Origin: JAQUTK01 sp963677415
GTDB lineage: Bacteria > Bacteroidota > Bacteroidia > Bacteroidales > JAQUTK01
DNA length: 64,000 nucleotides
NCBI GenBank assembly: GCA_963677415.2
Contig: CAXXFJ010000002.1
Location: 134,297 to 198,296, forward strand
Reading direction: 5' to 3'
Of this stretch, positions 56,884-64,000 are shown piece after piece. A program made the position numbers and the translations under genes. Under the pieces are notes generated by a model. That model was not told where the DNA came from, searched no databases, and saw only the letters and a list, made by a program, of their open reading frames with translations. Numbering within the stretch: position 1 is the stretch's first letter; each line of letters begins with the position of its first letter.

Positions 56884-59763
56884 ATGAAAGCACCTCATTA
56901 CAAAAAGGGTTACTGCCTTATAGTTATTACCGCCTTGTTCATTACAAGTCTGAAGGTGTGGAGCAGTGCATCCCCGGAAAGCACAGAAACAGGAAATAAA
57001 CAAATAACGTTGGGGCAGCGAATCACCGGGATGGCAACTCTGATGAGGGATAACTATCCCGAGAAGATTTATATCCAGACCGATCGTCCTATCTATAACC
57101 TCTATGATACCATCTGGTACAAGGTGTGGGTCATGCAGGCAGGTACTCTCCTTCCGACCGGAAAGAGCCAATTGGTCTATATTGATCTGATCAATGAAGC
57201 AAACAGGGTAACCCAAACGGCACAATATACCCTCAAAGGAGGAAGTGCCAACGGACAGTTTGTGCTGACTAAAGCTATTCAGGACAAAGGCCTTTATCGC
57301 ATACGGGCTTACACACGGTGGCAGAAGAACTTTGGCGATTCTGCCTGCTTCGAGAAGATAATCCCTATCTGGGGTGACAAAGACAAGGAACAGGAAAACA
57401 AGAGTTTCGTTTCTATAACCAACGCAGCAAACCGGGAGCTCTTTATCACACAAGAACAATTTCAGAAACGCAAACAAAAAGCGGAGGAAGAAAAGCTGCT
57501 TGAAGCACAGAAGAAAGTCAACCGGGAGTTTGATCTGGATGTACAGTTCCTCCCCGAAGGGGGCAAACTGATTGCAGGAGTCGCTAATCGGGTGGCATAT
57601 AAAGCACTGTTTCCCGATGGAAGAAGTGTAGCTGTCGAAGGAACAATTGTGGATCAGGATGGCAATGAGGTTGTTTCTTTTGCATCGGAGCACAAAGGAA
57701 TGGGATCCTTCCTATTGGTGCCGGACAGCGGCAAACAGTATTCCGCCCATCTGTTTAATGACCAACTGATCGCTCTACCGGCAGTGGAAAAGGAAGGGGT
57801 CGGACTGATGGTCGTCTCCAAACCGACTTCAGATACACTGGTAGTTGCAGTCAATGCATCCCTTGGTGTCGTAAGCAACCAATCGCAGTTTACTCTCCTT
57901 GCAGAATCTCGCGGACTACCTACCAAAGAGGCATACAATATTCAGATGAACAAGTCGCGCGTCCTACTCCGCATCCCCAAAGAGAACCTGAAGTCGGGCA
58001 TCAATCGCCTCACACTCTTCAGCACTGATGGACAGCCGCTCTGCGAACGACTGGTGTACATCGACCGGAAAGATGAACTGAAGTTTGACGTCAAGGCAAA
58101 CTGGGAGATCAAGTCCGACACGGCTCAGAGGATGACACTGAAGATTCGTCCGCAGCTCAGCGGACAGCCTGTCGCCGGCTCCTTTGCCGTGAGCATCACC
58201 AACAAGAACCGGGTGCCGGTGGATTCTATCCAGAAGACCTTTCGCTCCGAGATGTTACTCTCTTCGGATTTAAAAGGTTTCATCGAGACACCGGGATATT
58301 ACTTCAACAATCCCTATGACAGCATCTGCAAGCAATTGGATCTGCTTATGCTTACCCATGGATGGAGAGGATACGGCTGGAATGATGTCACAAGAAAGAG
58401 TTTCACTCATCTGCCGGACACCGCTTTCACGGTATCAGGAAGCATTGTCAACCTCCTCTTAAAACCAATAGAAGGAAGAAGAGTTTCCTTATTCGTGCAG
58501 GGAGGAAAGACAATTGCCAAAGACACCAAGACAGATAAGAACGGACGTTTCGCATTCGAGAATCTGGATATAAGGGAAACATCCATGGCACGGATCAATA
58601 TTGAGAAGACAAAGAACAAAAGGAATTTGGGGCTCGGCTTAAAGCTGGATACTATATACGAAAAGCCCTCTTTCCCTATTGTCTCACTTGAAGACTACTT
58701 GTATGAATCGGAAGAGATTGATACGCTGATGTTCGGATACAAAGAGAAGAAGGAAGAAAACAATGCGTATCTGGACAGTCTCCGCAAACAAAAAGGCATT
58801 CATCTGCTTGGAGAAGTCACCGTAACTGAACGTAAGATAATCAAGAACTCGTATAACAGAAGCGGTAACGGCGTGGCAGACATAGTGATCGACTCAATAC
58901 AAATCGGGCGATACGATGCCTATGCTAATGTAATAGACATACTCAAAGCAGAAGTTCCCGGATTTAAGAAAGACAACAGTTACTCAAAAGACGAGGTCGG
59001 ATTTTCAGAGTACCATGCGTACAATTACTTTAATATTGATGGCAGACCTGTCTTTTTCCAAATTGATGCAGAGATCATCAACTCAATTAAAAGTACTACT
59101 TCTGCATCGAACTATGCAAAAGTAGCCCCAGTCGAAGAATGGGTAAACAATCTGCATAAAAGACATTCTTTTGGATCAAGCCGTTCATTAAACTCTAGAA
59201 CAGAAGCTGCTGGTAGTTATGTGAATGATGAAAGATCCATTATTGGAACGATGAATGCGGAAGATTTTGAATATGGTAAAACATCAAGGATTGAAAACAT
59301 TCTTAGGACAATACCCGGAAATGATGTCAGAGGAATTGAGGTTTTAACTACAAGAGATAACCTTTCTAATTATAACGACCAACAAGAATCGTCTGTTCTT
59401 GACAATGAGAGTCGTCCAATCTCATCAGTCATTATTATCACGACGAAATCAGGAAAAGGTGCGCGAGACAGAACGGGTCAAAGCACCTATTTCACGGAGC
59501 TGCTTGGCGGATCTACCCCCAAAAGCTTCTATGTGCCAAAGTATTATCCGAAAGACCCGATCGATCAGATCAACTATGACGGCAAACAGGTGTACTACTG
59601 GAATCCCTCTTTGCTGACAAACGGCGAGCAGGAAGTGGAAGTCTCCTTCCCGGTAGGTGCACTAATGAAAGGTAACCTGCAACTGGAGATAGAAGGCACT
59701 GACTTGAACGGACATATAGGCACGCAAAGACAGGAAATCAATCAGAATCCCAAGGATCGGTAA
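56884..59763 (+). CDS. MG2/plug-domain surface protein, copy 2
   Basis: This intact paralogue has 959 residues. Signal peptide (MKAPHYKKGYCLIVITALFITSL), MG2-like domain (about 50-165, PEKIYIQTDRPIYN...YRIRAYTRW), a charged coiled segment (QFQKRKQKAEEEKLLEAQKKVNREF), a beta-rich middle and a carboxypeptidase-regulatory domain (about 510-580). The plug-like end comes last (GEVTVTERK, DIVIDSIQIGRYDAYANVIDILKAEVPGF, VIIITTKSG). The first 640 residues are almost identical to copies 1 and 3. Residues about 700-810 differ strongly. The ending HIGTQRQEINQNPKDR also differs from both others. Confidence 0.85.
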   Translation: MKAPHYKKGYCLIVITALFITSLKVWSSASPESTETGNKQITLGQRITGMATLMRDNYPEKIYIQTDRPIYNLYDTIWYKVWVMQAGTLLPTGKSQLVYIDLINEANRVTQTAQYTLKGGSANGQFVLTKAIQDKGLYRIRAYTRWQKNFGDSACFEKIIPIWGDKDKEQENKSFVSITNAANRELFITQEQFQKRKQKAEEEKLLEAQKKVNREFDLDVQFLPEGGKLIAGVANRVAYKALFPDGRSVAVEGTIVDQDGNEVVSFASEHKGMGSFLLVPDSGKQYSAHLFNDQLIALPAVEKEGVGLMVVSKPTSDTLVVAVNASLGVVSNQSQFTLLAESRGLPTKEAYNIQMNKSRVLLRIPKENLKSGINRLTLFSTDGQPLCERLVYIDRKDELKFDVKANWEIKSDTAQRMTLKIRPQLSGQPVAGSFAVSITNKNRVPVDSIQKTFRSEMLLSSDLKGFIETPGYYFNNPYDSICKQLDLLMLTHGWRGYGWNDVTRKSFTHLPDTAFTVSGSIVNLLLKPIEGRRVSLFVQGGKTIAKDTKTDKNGRFAFENLDIRETSMARINIEKTKNKRNLGLGLKLDTIYEKPSFPIVSLEDYLYESEEIDTLMFGYKEKKEENNAYLDSLRKQKGIHLLGEVTVTERKIIKNSYNRSGNGVADIVIDSIQIGRYDAYANVIDILKAEVPGFKKDNSYSKDEVGFSEYHAYNYFNIDGRPVFFQIDAEIINSIKSTTSASNYAKVAPVEEWVNNLHKRHSFGSSRSLNSRTEAAGSYVNDERSIIGTMNAEDFEYGKTSRIENILRTIPGNDVRGIEVLTTRDNLSNYNDQQESSVLDNESRPISSVIIITTKSGKGARDRTGQSTYFTELLGGSTPKSFYVPKYYPKDPIDQINYDGKQVYYWNPSLLTNGEQEVEVSFPVGALMKGNLQLEIEGTDLNGHIGTQRQEINQNPKDR

Positions 59764-59791
59764 GTAATGATGCATATAAAATCAAACTATC

Positions 59792-62644
59792 ATGAAAGAT
59801 TTAAACCATAAAAAACTTCTCCTCTCACTGATGTTGGCAATATTAGTACTGACAAGCCTTACGATCAGAAGTAACAGTATGCCTAAAGAGATTCTGATTA
59901 CGGACAAAGACCCGGTCTCTCTGGGTCAGCGGATCACCGGTATGGCAACTCTGATGAGGGATAACTATCCCGAGAAAATCTATGTACAGACTGACCGTCC
60001 GATCTATAACCTCTATGATACCATCTGGTACAAGGTGTGGGTCATGCAGGCAGGTACGCTCCTTCCAACCGGAAAGAGCCAACTGGTCTATGTTGATCTG
60101 ATCAGTGAAACGAACAGGGTAACCCAAACGGCACAATACACCCTCAGTGGAGGAAGTGCCAACGGACAGTTTGTGCTTACTAAAGCTATTCAGGACAAAG
60201 GTATCTACCGCATTCGTGCTTACACACGGTGGCAGAAGAACTTTGGTGATTCTGCCTGCTTCGAGAAGATAATCCCTATCTGGGGAGACAAAGACAAGGA
60301 ACAGGAAAACAAAAGTTTCGTTTCTATAACCAACGCAGCCAACCGGGAGCTCTTTATCACACAAGGGCAATTTCAGAAGCGCAAACAGAAAGCGGAGGAA
60401 GAAAAGCTGCTTGAAGCACAGAAGAAAGTCAACCGGGAGTTTGATCTGGATGTGCAGTTCCTCCCCGAAGGGGGCAAACTGATTGCCGGTGTTGCTAATC
60501 GGGTAGCATATAAAGCACTGTTTCCTGATGGAAGAAGTGTAGCCGTGGAGGGAACGGTTGTGGATCAGGATGGCAATGAGGTAACGACTTTTGCCTCGGA
60601 GCACAAAGGAATGGGATCCTTCCTATTGGTGCCGGACAGCGGCAAACAGTACTCCGCCCGTCTGTTTAACGACCAACTTATCGCTCTGCCGGCTGTCGAA
60701 AAGGAAGGAGTCACTCTCATGGTCATCTCCAAACCAACATCAGACACTCTGGTAGTTGCAATCAATGCCTCCCTTGGTGTCGTCAGCAACCAATCGCAGT
60801 TTACGCTACTGGCCGAGTCTCGCGGACTGCCTACCAAAGAGGCATTCAACATTCAGATGAACAAGTCGCGCGTCCTACTCCGCATCCCCAAAGAGAACCT
60901 AAAGTCGGGCATCAACCGACTCACACTCTTTAGTACTGACGGACAGCCGCTCTGCGAACGGCTGGTGTACATCGACCGGAAAGACGAACTGAAGTTTACT
61001 GTCAAGGCAAACTGGGAGGTCAAGTCCGACACGGCTCAGAGGATGACGCTGAAGATTCGTCCGCAGCTCAATGGAGAGTATGTCGCAGGCTCCTTTGCAG
61101 TAAGCATCACCAACAAGAACCGGGTGCCGGTGGATTCCATTCAAAAGACGTTCCGATCGGAGATGTTGCTCTCTTCGGATCTGAAAGGGTTCATTGAAAC
61201 ACCGGGATATTACTTCAACAATCCCTATGACAGTATCTGCAAGCAACTGGATCTGCTCATGCTCACCCACGGATGGAGAGGATACGGATGGGATGATGTC
61301 ACCCGAAAGAACTTCACCCATCTGCCGGACACCGCCTTTACGGTCTCAGGAAGCATTGTCAACCTCCTCTTAAAACCAATAGAAGGAAGAAGAGTCTCGT
61401 TGTTTGTGCAAGGAGGAAAGACGATTGCCAAAGATACGAAGACAGATAAGAACGGACGTTTCGCATTCGAGAATCTGGATATAAGGGAAACATCCATGGC
61501 ACGAATCAATATTGAGAAAACCAAGAATAAAAGGAATTTGGGGCTCGGGATAGAGCTGGACACTATATATGGCAAGCCAAGATTCCCGATTATACCTCTT
61601 GAAGACTACCTGTATGAATCGGAAGAGATAGACTCTCTGATGTTCGGATACAGAGATAAGAAGGATGAAGACAACTCGTATCTGGACAGTCTTCGCAAGC
61701 AAAAAGGTATTCACCTCATTGGTGAAGTTACTGTAACCGAACGAAAGAAGATCAAGAACTCGTATAACAGAAGTGGTAGCGGCGTGGCAGACATCGTAAT
61801 CGACTCGGTGCAAATAGGGCGATACGATGCCTATGCCAATGTGATCGAGATTCTCAAAGCAGAGATTCCCGGGTTTAAGAAAGATAACAGTTCGCCGAAA
61901 GAGGCGGATGGGTTTGTTACATTTACTGCATATGACAATTATAACATTAACGGCAGACCTATTTACTTTCAGATTGACGCAGAGATCATCAACACGAATA
62001 ATAGTATTACTTCTGCATCTAACTATGCAATTGTAAGTGACTTTATGGGTCAAAGTAATAATATGAGAAATAGACAAAAAACTGGCACCCCAACCGCAAG
62101 TGTTGATAACCCAAAGTCCGTTATTGGCATGATGAATGCCGAAGACCTGGAATATGGTAAAACGAATAGGATTGAAAATATACTTATGAAAATACCTGGA
62201 AATGAAGTCAGAGGAATTGAAGTTTTGACCACAAGAGATAACCTATCCAATTATAACGACCAGGACTCAAATCACCTGACCTCTGTTCTTGATTCTACTA
62301 ATCGTCCAATCGCATCCGTCATTATTATCACAACCAAATCAGGAACAGGTCCTCGAGACAGGACGGGTCAAAGCACCTATTACACTGAGCTACTTGGCGG
62401 CTCCATTCCAAAAAGTTTTTATGTACCAAAGTATTATCCGGAAGATCCGATTGATCAGATCAACTATGACGGCAAACAGGTGTACTACTGGAATCCCGCG
62501 TTACTTACAAACGGTGAGCGCGAAGTGGAAGTCACATTCCCGGTTGGTGCCTACATGAAAGGCAACCTGCAATTGGAGATAGAAGGTACTGACCTCAACG
62601 GGCATATCGGCACATTCAGACAGGATATTCAGATTAAACAATAA
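59792..62644 (+). CDS. MG2/plug-domain surface protein, copy 3
   Basis: This intact paralogue has 950 residues with a different leader (MKDLNHKKLLLSLMLAILVLTSL), so its 5' end is not a recent copy, while the segment from SLGQRITGMATLMRDNYPEKIY onward is nearly the same as copies 1 and 2. Plug-like region near residues 640-700 (GEVTVTERKKI...IVIDSVQIGRYDAYANVIEILKAEIPGF), variable region about 700-800, conserved end (KYYPEDPIDQINYDGKQVYYWNPALLTNGEREVEV). It follows copy 2 by 28 bases and precedes the relic propeller gene. Confidence 0.85.
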   Translation: MKDLNHKKLLLSLMLAILVLTSLTIRSNSMPKEILITDKDPVSLGQRITGMATLMRDNYPEKIYVQTDRPIYNLYDTIWYKVWVMQAGTLLPTGKSQLVYVDLISETNRVTQTAQYTLSGGSANGQFVLTKAIQDKGIYRIRAYTRWQKNFGDSACFEKIIPIWGDKDKEQENKSFVSITNAANRELFITQGQFQKRKQKAEEEKLLEAQKKVNREFDLDVQFLPEGGKLIAGVANRVAYKALFPDGRSVAVEGTVVDQDGNEVTTFASEHKGMGSFLLVPDSGKQYSARLFNDQLIALPAVEKEGVTLMVISKPTSDTLVVAINASLGVVSNQSQFTLLAESRGLPTKEAFNIQMNKSRVLLRIPKENLKSGINRLTLFSTDGQPLCERLVYIDRKDELKFTVKANWEVKSDTAQRMTLKIRPQLNGEYVAGSFAVSITNKNRVPVDSIQKTFRSEMLLSSDLKGFIETPGYYFNNPYDSICKQLDLLMLTHGWRGYGWDDVTRKNFTHLPDTAFTVSGSIVNLLLKPIEGRRVSLFVQGGKTIAKDTKTDKNGRFAFENLDIRETSMARINIEKTKNKRNLGLGIELDTIYGKPRFPIIPLEDYLYESEEIDSLMFGYRDKKDEDNSYLDSLRKQKGIHLIGEVTVTERKKIKNSYNRSGSGVADIVIDSVQIGRYDAYANVIEILKAEIPGFKKDNSSPKEADGFVTFTAYDNYNINGRPIYFQIDAEIINTNNSITSASNYAIVSDFMGQSNNMRNRQKTGTPTASVDNPKSVIGMMNAEDLEYGKTNRIENILMKIPGNEVRGIEVLTTRDNLSNYNDQDSNHLTSVLDSTNRPIASVIIITTKSGTGPRDRTGQSTYYTELLGGSIPKSFYVPKYYPEDPIDQINYDGKQVYYWNPALLTNGEREVEVTFPVGAYMKGNLQLEIEGTDLNGHIGTFRQDIQIKQ

Positions 62645-62648
62645 ACAA

Positions 62649-62735
62649 ATGAGATAAATAATCCTTGTATTGCTCCCATTACTTGTAGGGTGCACTAATG
62701 CACAAAACAAAGGAAAGCATTCGGAAAAGTAAGTA
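62649..62735 (+). pseudogene. Relic 5' end of a 6-bladed propeller lipoprotein gene
   Basis: The sequence after copy 3 reads cttgtattgctcccattact, tgtagggtgcactaatgc and acaaaacaaagg. This aligns with the first 75 bases of the propeller gene at 55634 (LIFALLPLLVGCTNVQNKG). The third codon is already TAA and the similarity ends near 62735. It keeps the same distance from the plug gene (four bases) as the intact copy. Confidence 0.8.
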
Positions 62736-62751
62736 GGGTCTGTCTCTATTT

Positions 62752-63531
62752 TCAGGAAAGGATAAAAGCACCAAAGTGTAAAATCTTCTCGCTATTTGCC
62801 TTATTAAAAAGGAGATGCTCAAAGTCTTTCTGTTTTCTTTTCAAATCAACGGTTTTAAGTAGCTCTTCTGTCCTATCTTTGAATTCTTTCTGATTGCTGA
62901 TCCCACATCGCGTGGACAGAAAATCATAATCGGGTTTCGTTTGTGCTAACAGGAACATCAAGTCATAAAAATCACGTCCTTTGGCACGGGCTAACATCGC
63001 GGCGATTTTCATACTACACAATACGCCATCGGAAGGTACGGGGAAAGGAAAAAAGAATCCACATCCTTTTATATTTGCAATGACAGGTTCATATATGACT
63101 CCCTGATCCTGACTTTCCAGCTTTATCAGAAAGCGTTCTTCTCTATGTCCACTCAATCCTAAATCAAAGAGGAGTTCGGGGAAATACATAGTACGTCGAA
63201 AAGCTGTCAGTCGGGGATTTTCTTTGTCTCTTGTTTCTATACGAAACCCGGAACGTTCAAGAAAGCGGACTACACCATCGGTCATCTCAACGAATTCTTC
63301 TTTTGAGAGATCTTTACAATCAAAGTCCAGATCTTCGGAAAAACGGTCTATGCCTTTTACCAGACGAAGGTTTGTTCCTCCGATGAAGATGATTTTCTGT
63401 ATATAAGGGGTCGTGGAAAGATAATCGAGAATCATCAATTGTAGATACTCTTTCAATAAGTGTTTGTCGAAAATGGACTGTTCCCGTAACTCTGGCGGAA
63501 AAAAGTTCTTGATCTGTTCTATTTGTATCAT
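62752..63531 (-). CDS. abiEii: AbiEii/AbiGii-type nucleotidyltransferase toxin
   Basis: The 259-residue protein has IIFIGGTNLRLVKGIDRFSEDLDFDC (GG...RxSxDLDF, the NTase core) near residues 45-75, a basic middle and AAMLARAKGRDFYDLMFLL near 180, the second conserved block of the family. It would be the toxin of a type IV toxin-antitoxin or abortive-infection pair. Its start overlaps the AbiEi-like gene stop by four bases (ATGA), the usual arrangement. Confidence 0.9.
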   Translation of the reverse strand: MIQIEQIKNFFPPELREQSIFDKHLLKEYLQLMILDYLSTTPYIQKIIFIGGTNLRLVKGIDRFSEDLDFDCKDLSKEEFVEMTDGVVRFLERSGFRIETRDKENPRLTAFRRTMYFPELLFDLGLSGHREERFLIKLESQDQGVIYEPVIANIKGCGFFFPFPVPSDGVLCSMKIAAMLARAKGRDFYDLMFLLAQTKPDYDFLSTRCGISNQKEFKDRTEELLKTVDLKRKQKDFEHLLFNKANSEKILHFGAFILS

Positions 63532-64000
63532 AAATCATACGTTTTAAAAAGCATTTTTACCCTTTGTTCGAGAGCTTTACTTTGGAACTTTGACGTATAT
63601 TGCACAAGCAACTCCTTCTTCAAGTCTTCATGCATATAGTCTTCATCCAGACGTAACTCCATCAATTCCTGCTCATTGTCATAAAATGGATAAAGATAAA
63701 GCAAATCAAGTAAGGCTTTTTCCGGTGTGGCAAACTGTATTGTCCTGTTATCGGACATTGGCTTGAGTTCAAACCCGAACATCAAGCTCTCTTTTTCTGT
63801 CTTGTAGGAATATTCACCGAAATCATTTGCAAAAGAGGTTGTTTTCAGTGATGTCACACTGGTAATTTGCACTACGGCCTCCGGTATCATCCCATAAAAC
63901 GATAAAGCTGTGTGCAGACTGATATAAGACGGTCTGTAAATCCTGTTGGCAAAATAGAGGGAGTAGTCGGGCTTACTTTTGTATTCCGGGAAAGCGAAAT
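63528..64000 (-). CDS. abiEi: AbiEi-family antitoxin/regulator (N-terminus beyond window)
   Basis: The frame is open to the window edge (64000). It reads ...YFANRIYRPSYISLHTALSFYGMIPEAVVQITSVT, the typical central block of AbiEi antitoxins, followed by FATPEKALLDLLYL near the middle. The internal ATG at 63890 is therefore not the true start. The N-terminal winged-helix domain is presumably outside the window. It pairs with the AbiEii toxin downstream. Confidence 0.85.
   Translation of the reverse strand, partial: FAFPEYKSKPDYSLYFANRIYRPSYISLHTALSFYGMIPEAVVQITSVTSLKTTSFANDFGEYSYKTEKESLMFGFELKPMSDNRTIQFATPEKALLDLLYLYPFYDNEQELMELRLDEDYMHEDLKKELLVQYTSKFQSKALEQRVKMLFKTYDL

Larger units (their letters stand above)
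52851..62735 (+). repeat. Tandem triplication of the MG2/plug (+ propeller) unit
   Basis: Three direct copies of a 2.8-2.9 kb gene stand in a row. Unit 1 carries an intact propeller gene, unit 2 has none and unit 3 has a short relic. Near-identity of the central two thirds next to divergent C-terminal segments suggests recent duplication followed by gene conversion and local diversification. Confidence 0.85.

Noticed and set aside
59843..60604. Long antisense open frame repeated in all three MG2/plug copies (also 52990-53661 and 56875-57693)
   Set aside because: Conservation follows from the near-identity of the sense genes. The translation is Cys/His/Leu-rich shadow sequence without domain features.
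62725..62755. GGGTCTGTCTC-like motif reminiscent of some insertion-sequence ends
   Set aside because: No matching inverted end, target duplication or transposase was found nearby, so it is probably chance.

Overview
The window looks like a chromosomal segment of a Bacteroidales bacterium that has a type IX secretion system, closer to Parabacteroides, Tannerella or Dysgonomonas than to a typical Bacteroides. The grounds are promoter boxes of the TTG-N20-TAnnTTTG kind, many SusC-like or lipoprotein surface genes, dipeptidyl peptidase III with HECLGH, and several large secreted proteins ending in a type A (T9SS) sorting tail. Genus-level placement is inference.

Layout. (1) 0.1-9.2 kb: a cobalamin-riboswitch-controlled B12 capture operon. 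It holds a BtuB-type TonB receptor (frame broken by one base), a BtuG-like beta-propeller lipoprotein, a T9SS-tailed surface protein and a 1441-residue protein that joins a second BtuG-like propeller to eight Big_2 domains. It closes with a strong terminator at 9216. (2) 9.2-12.2 kb: a VapE/VirE-type primase-helicase gene enclosed by a 160-bp inverted repeat (about 96% identical arms), the most unusual architecture in the window. (3) 12.2-28.8 kb: an AT-rich surface-glycan region with a methyltransferase, two tandem giant lamin-tail/CotH proteins, a GT2, a pyruvyl transferase and Wzx flippase on the minus strand, then four glycosyltransferases. (4) 28.9-34.4 kb: a stand-alone receiver, a PAS histidine kinase and a membrane-anchored EEP-family phosphoesterase. 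They face a receiver-kinase hybrid and a UDP-glucuronate decarboxylase across a 66-nt perfect palindrome. (5) 34.7-40.4 kb: a third CotH protein, an AlkD-like protein and DPP III. (6) 40.5-47.3 kb: a seven-gene TetR/TolC/HlyD/ABC/ABC/permease/permease export operon with a perfect palindromic operator. (7) 47.4-52.7 kb: an acyl-CoA ligase, a B12-binding-type radical SAM protein and a sulfatase. (8) 52.8-62.7 kb: three tandem, near-identical MG2/plug-domain proteins with one intact and one relic 6-bladed propeller lipoprotein. (9) 62.7-64 kb: an AbiEii/AbiEi pair running off the edge.

Four genes carry single-base disruptions (five events in all), and every one is a +1 insertion relative to the expected frame. 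That bias favours sequencing or assembly indels over real decay. The exception that could be biological is the T10 tract in the first CotH gene, a plausible phase-variation site. No tRNA, rRNA, CRISPR array or recognisable transposase was seen.
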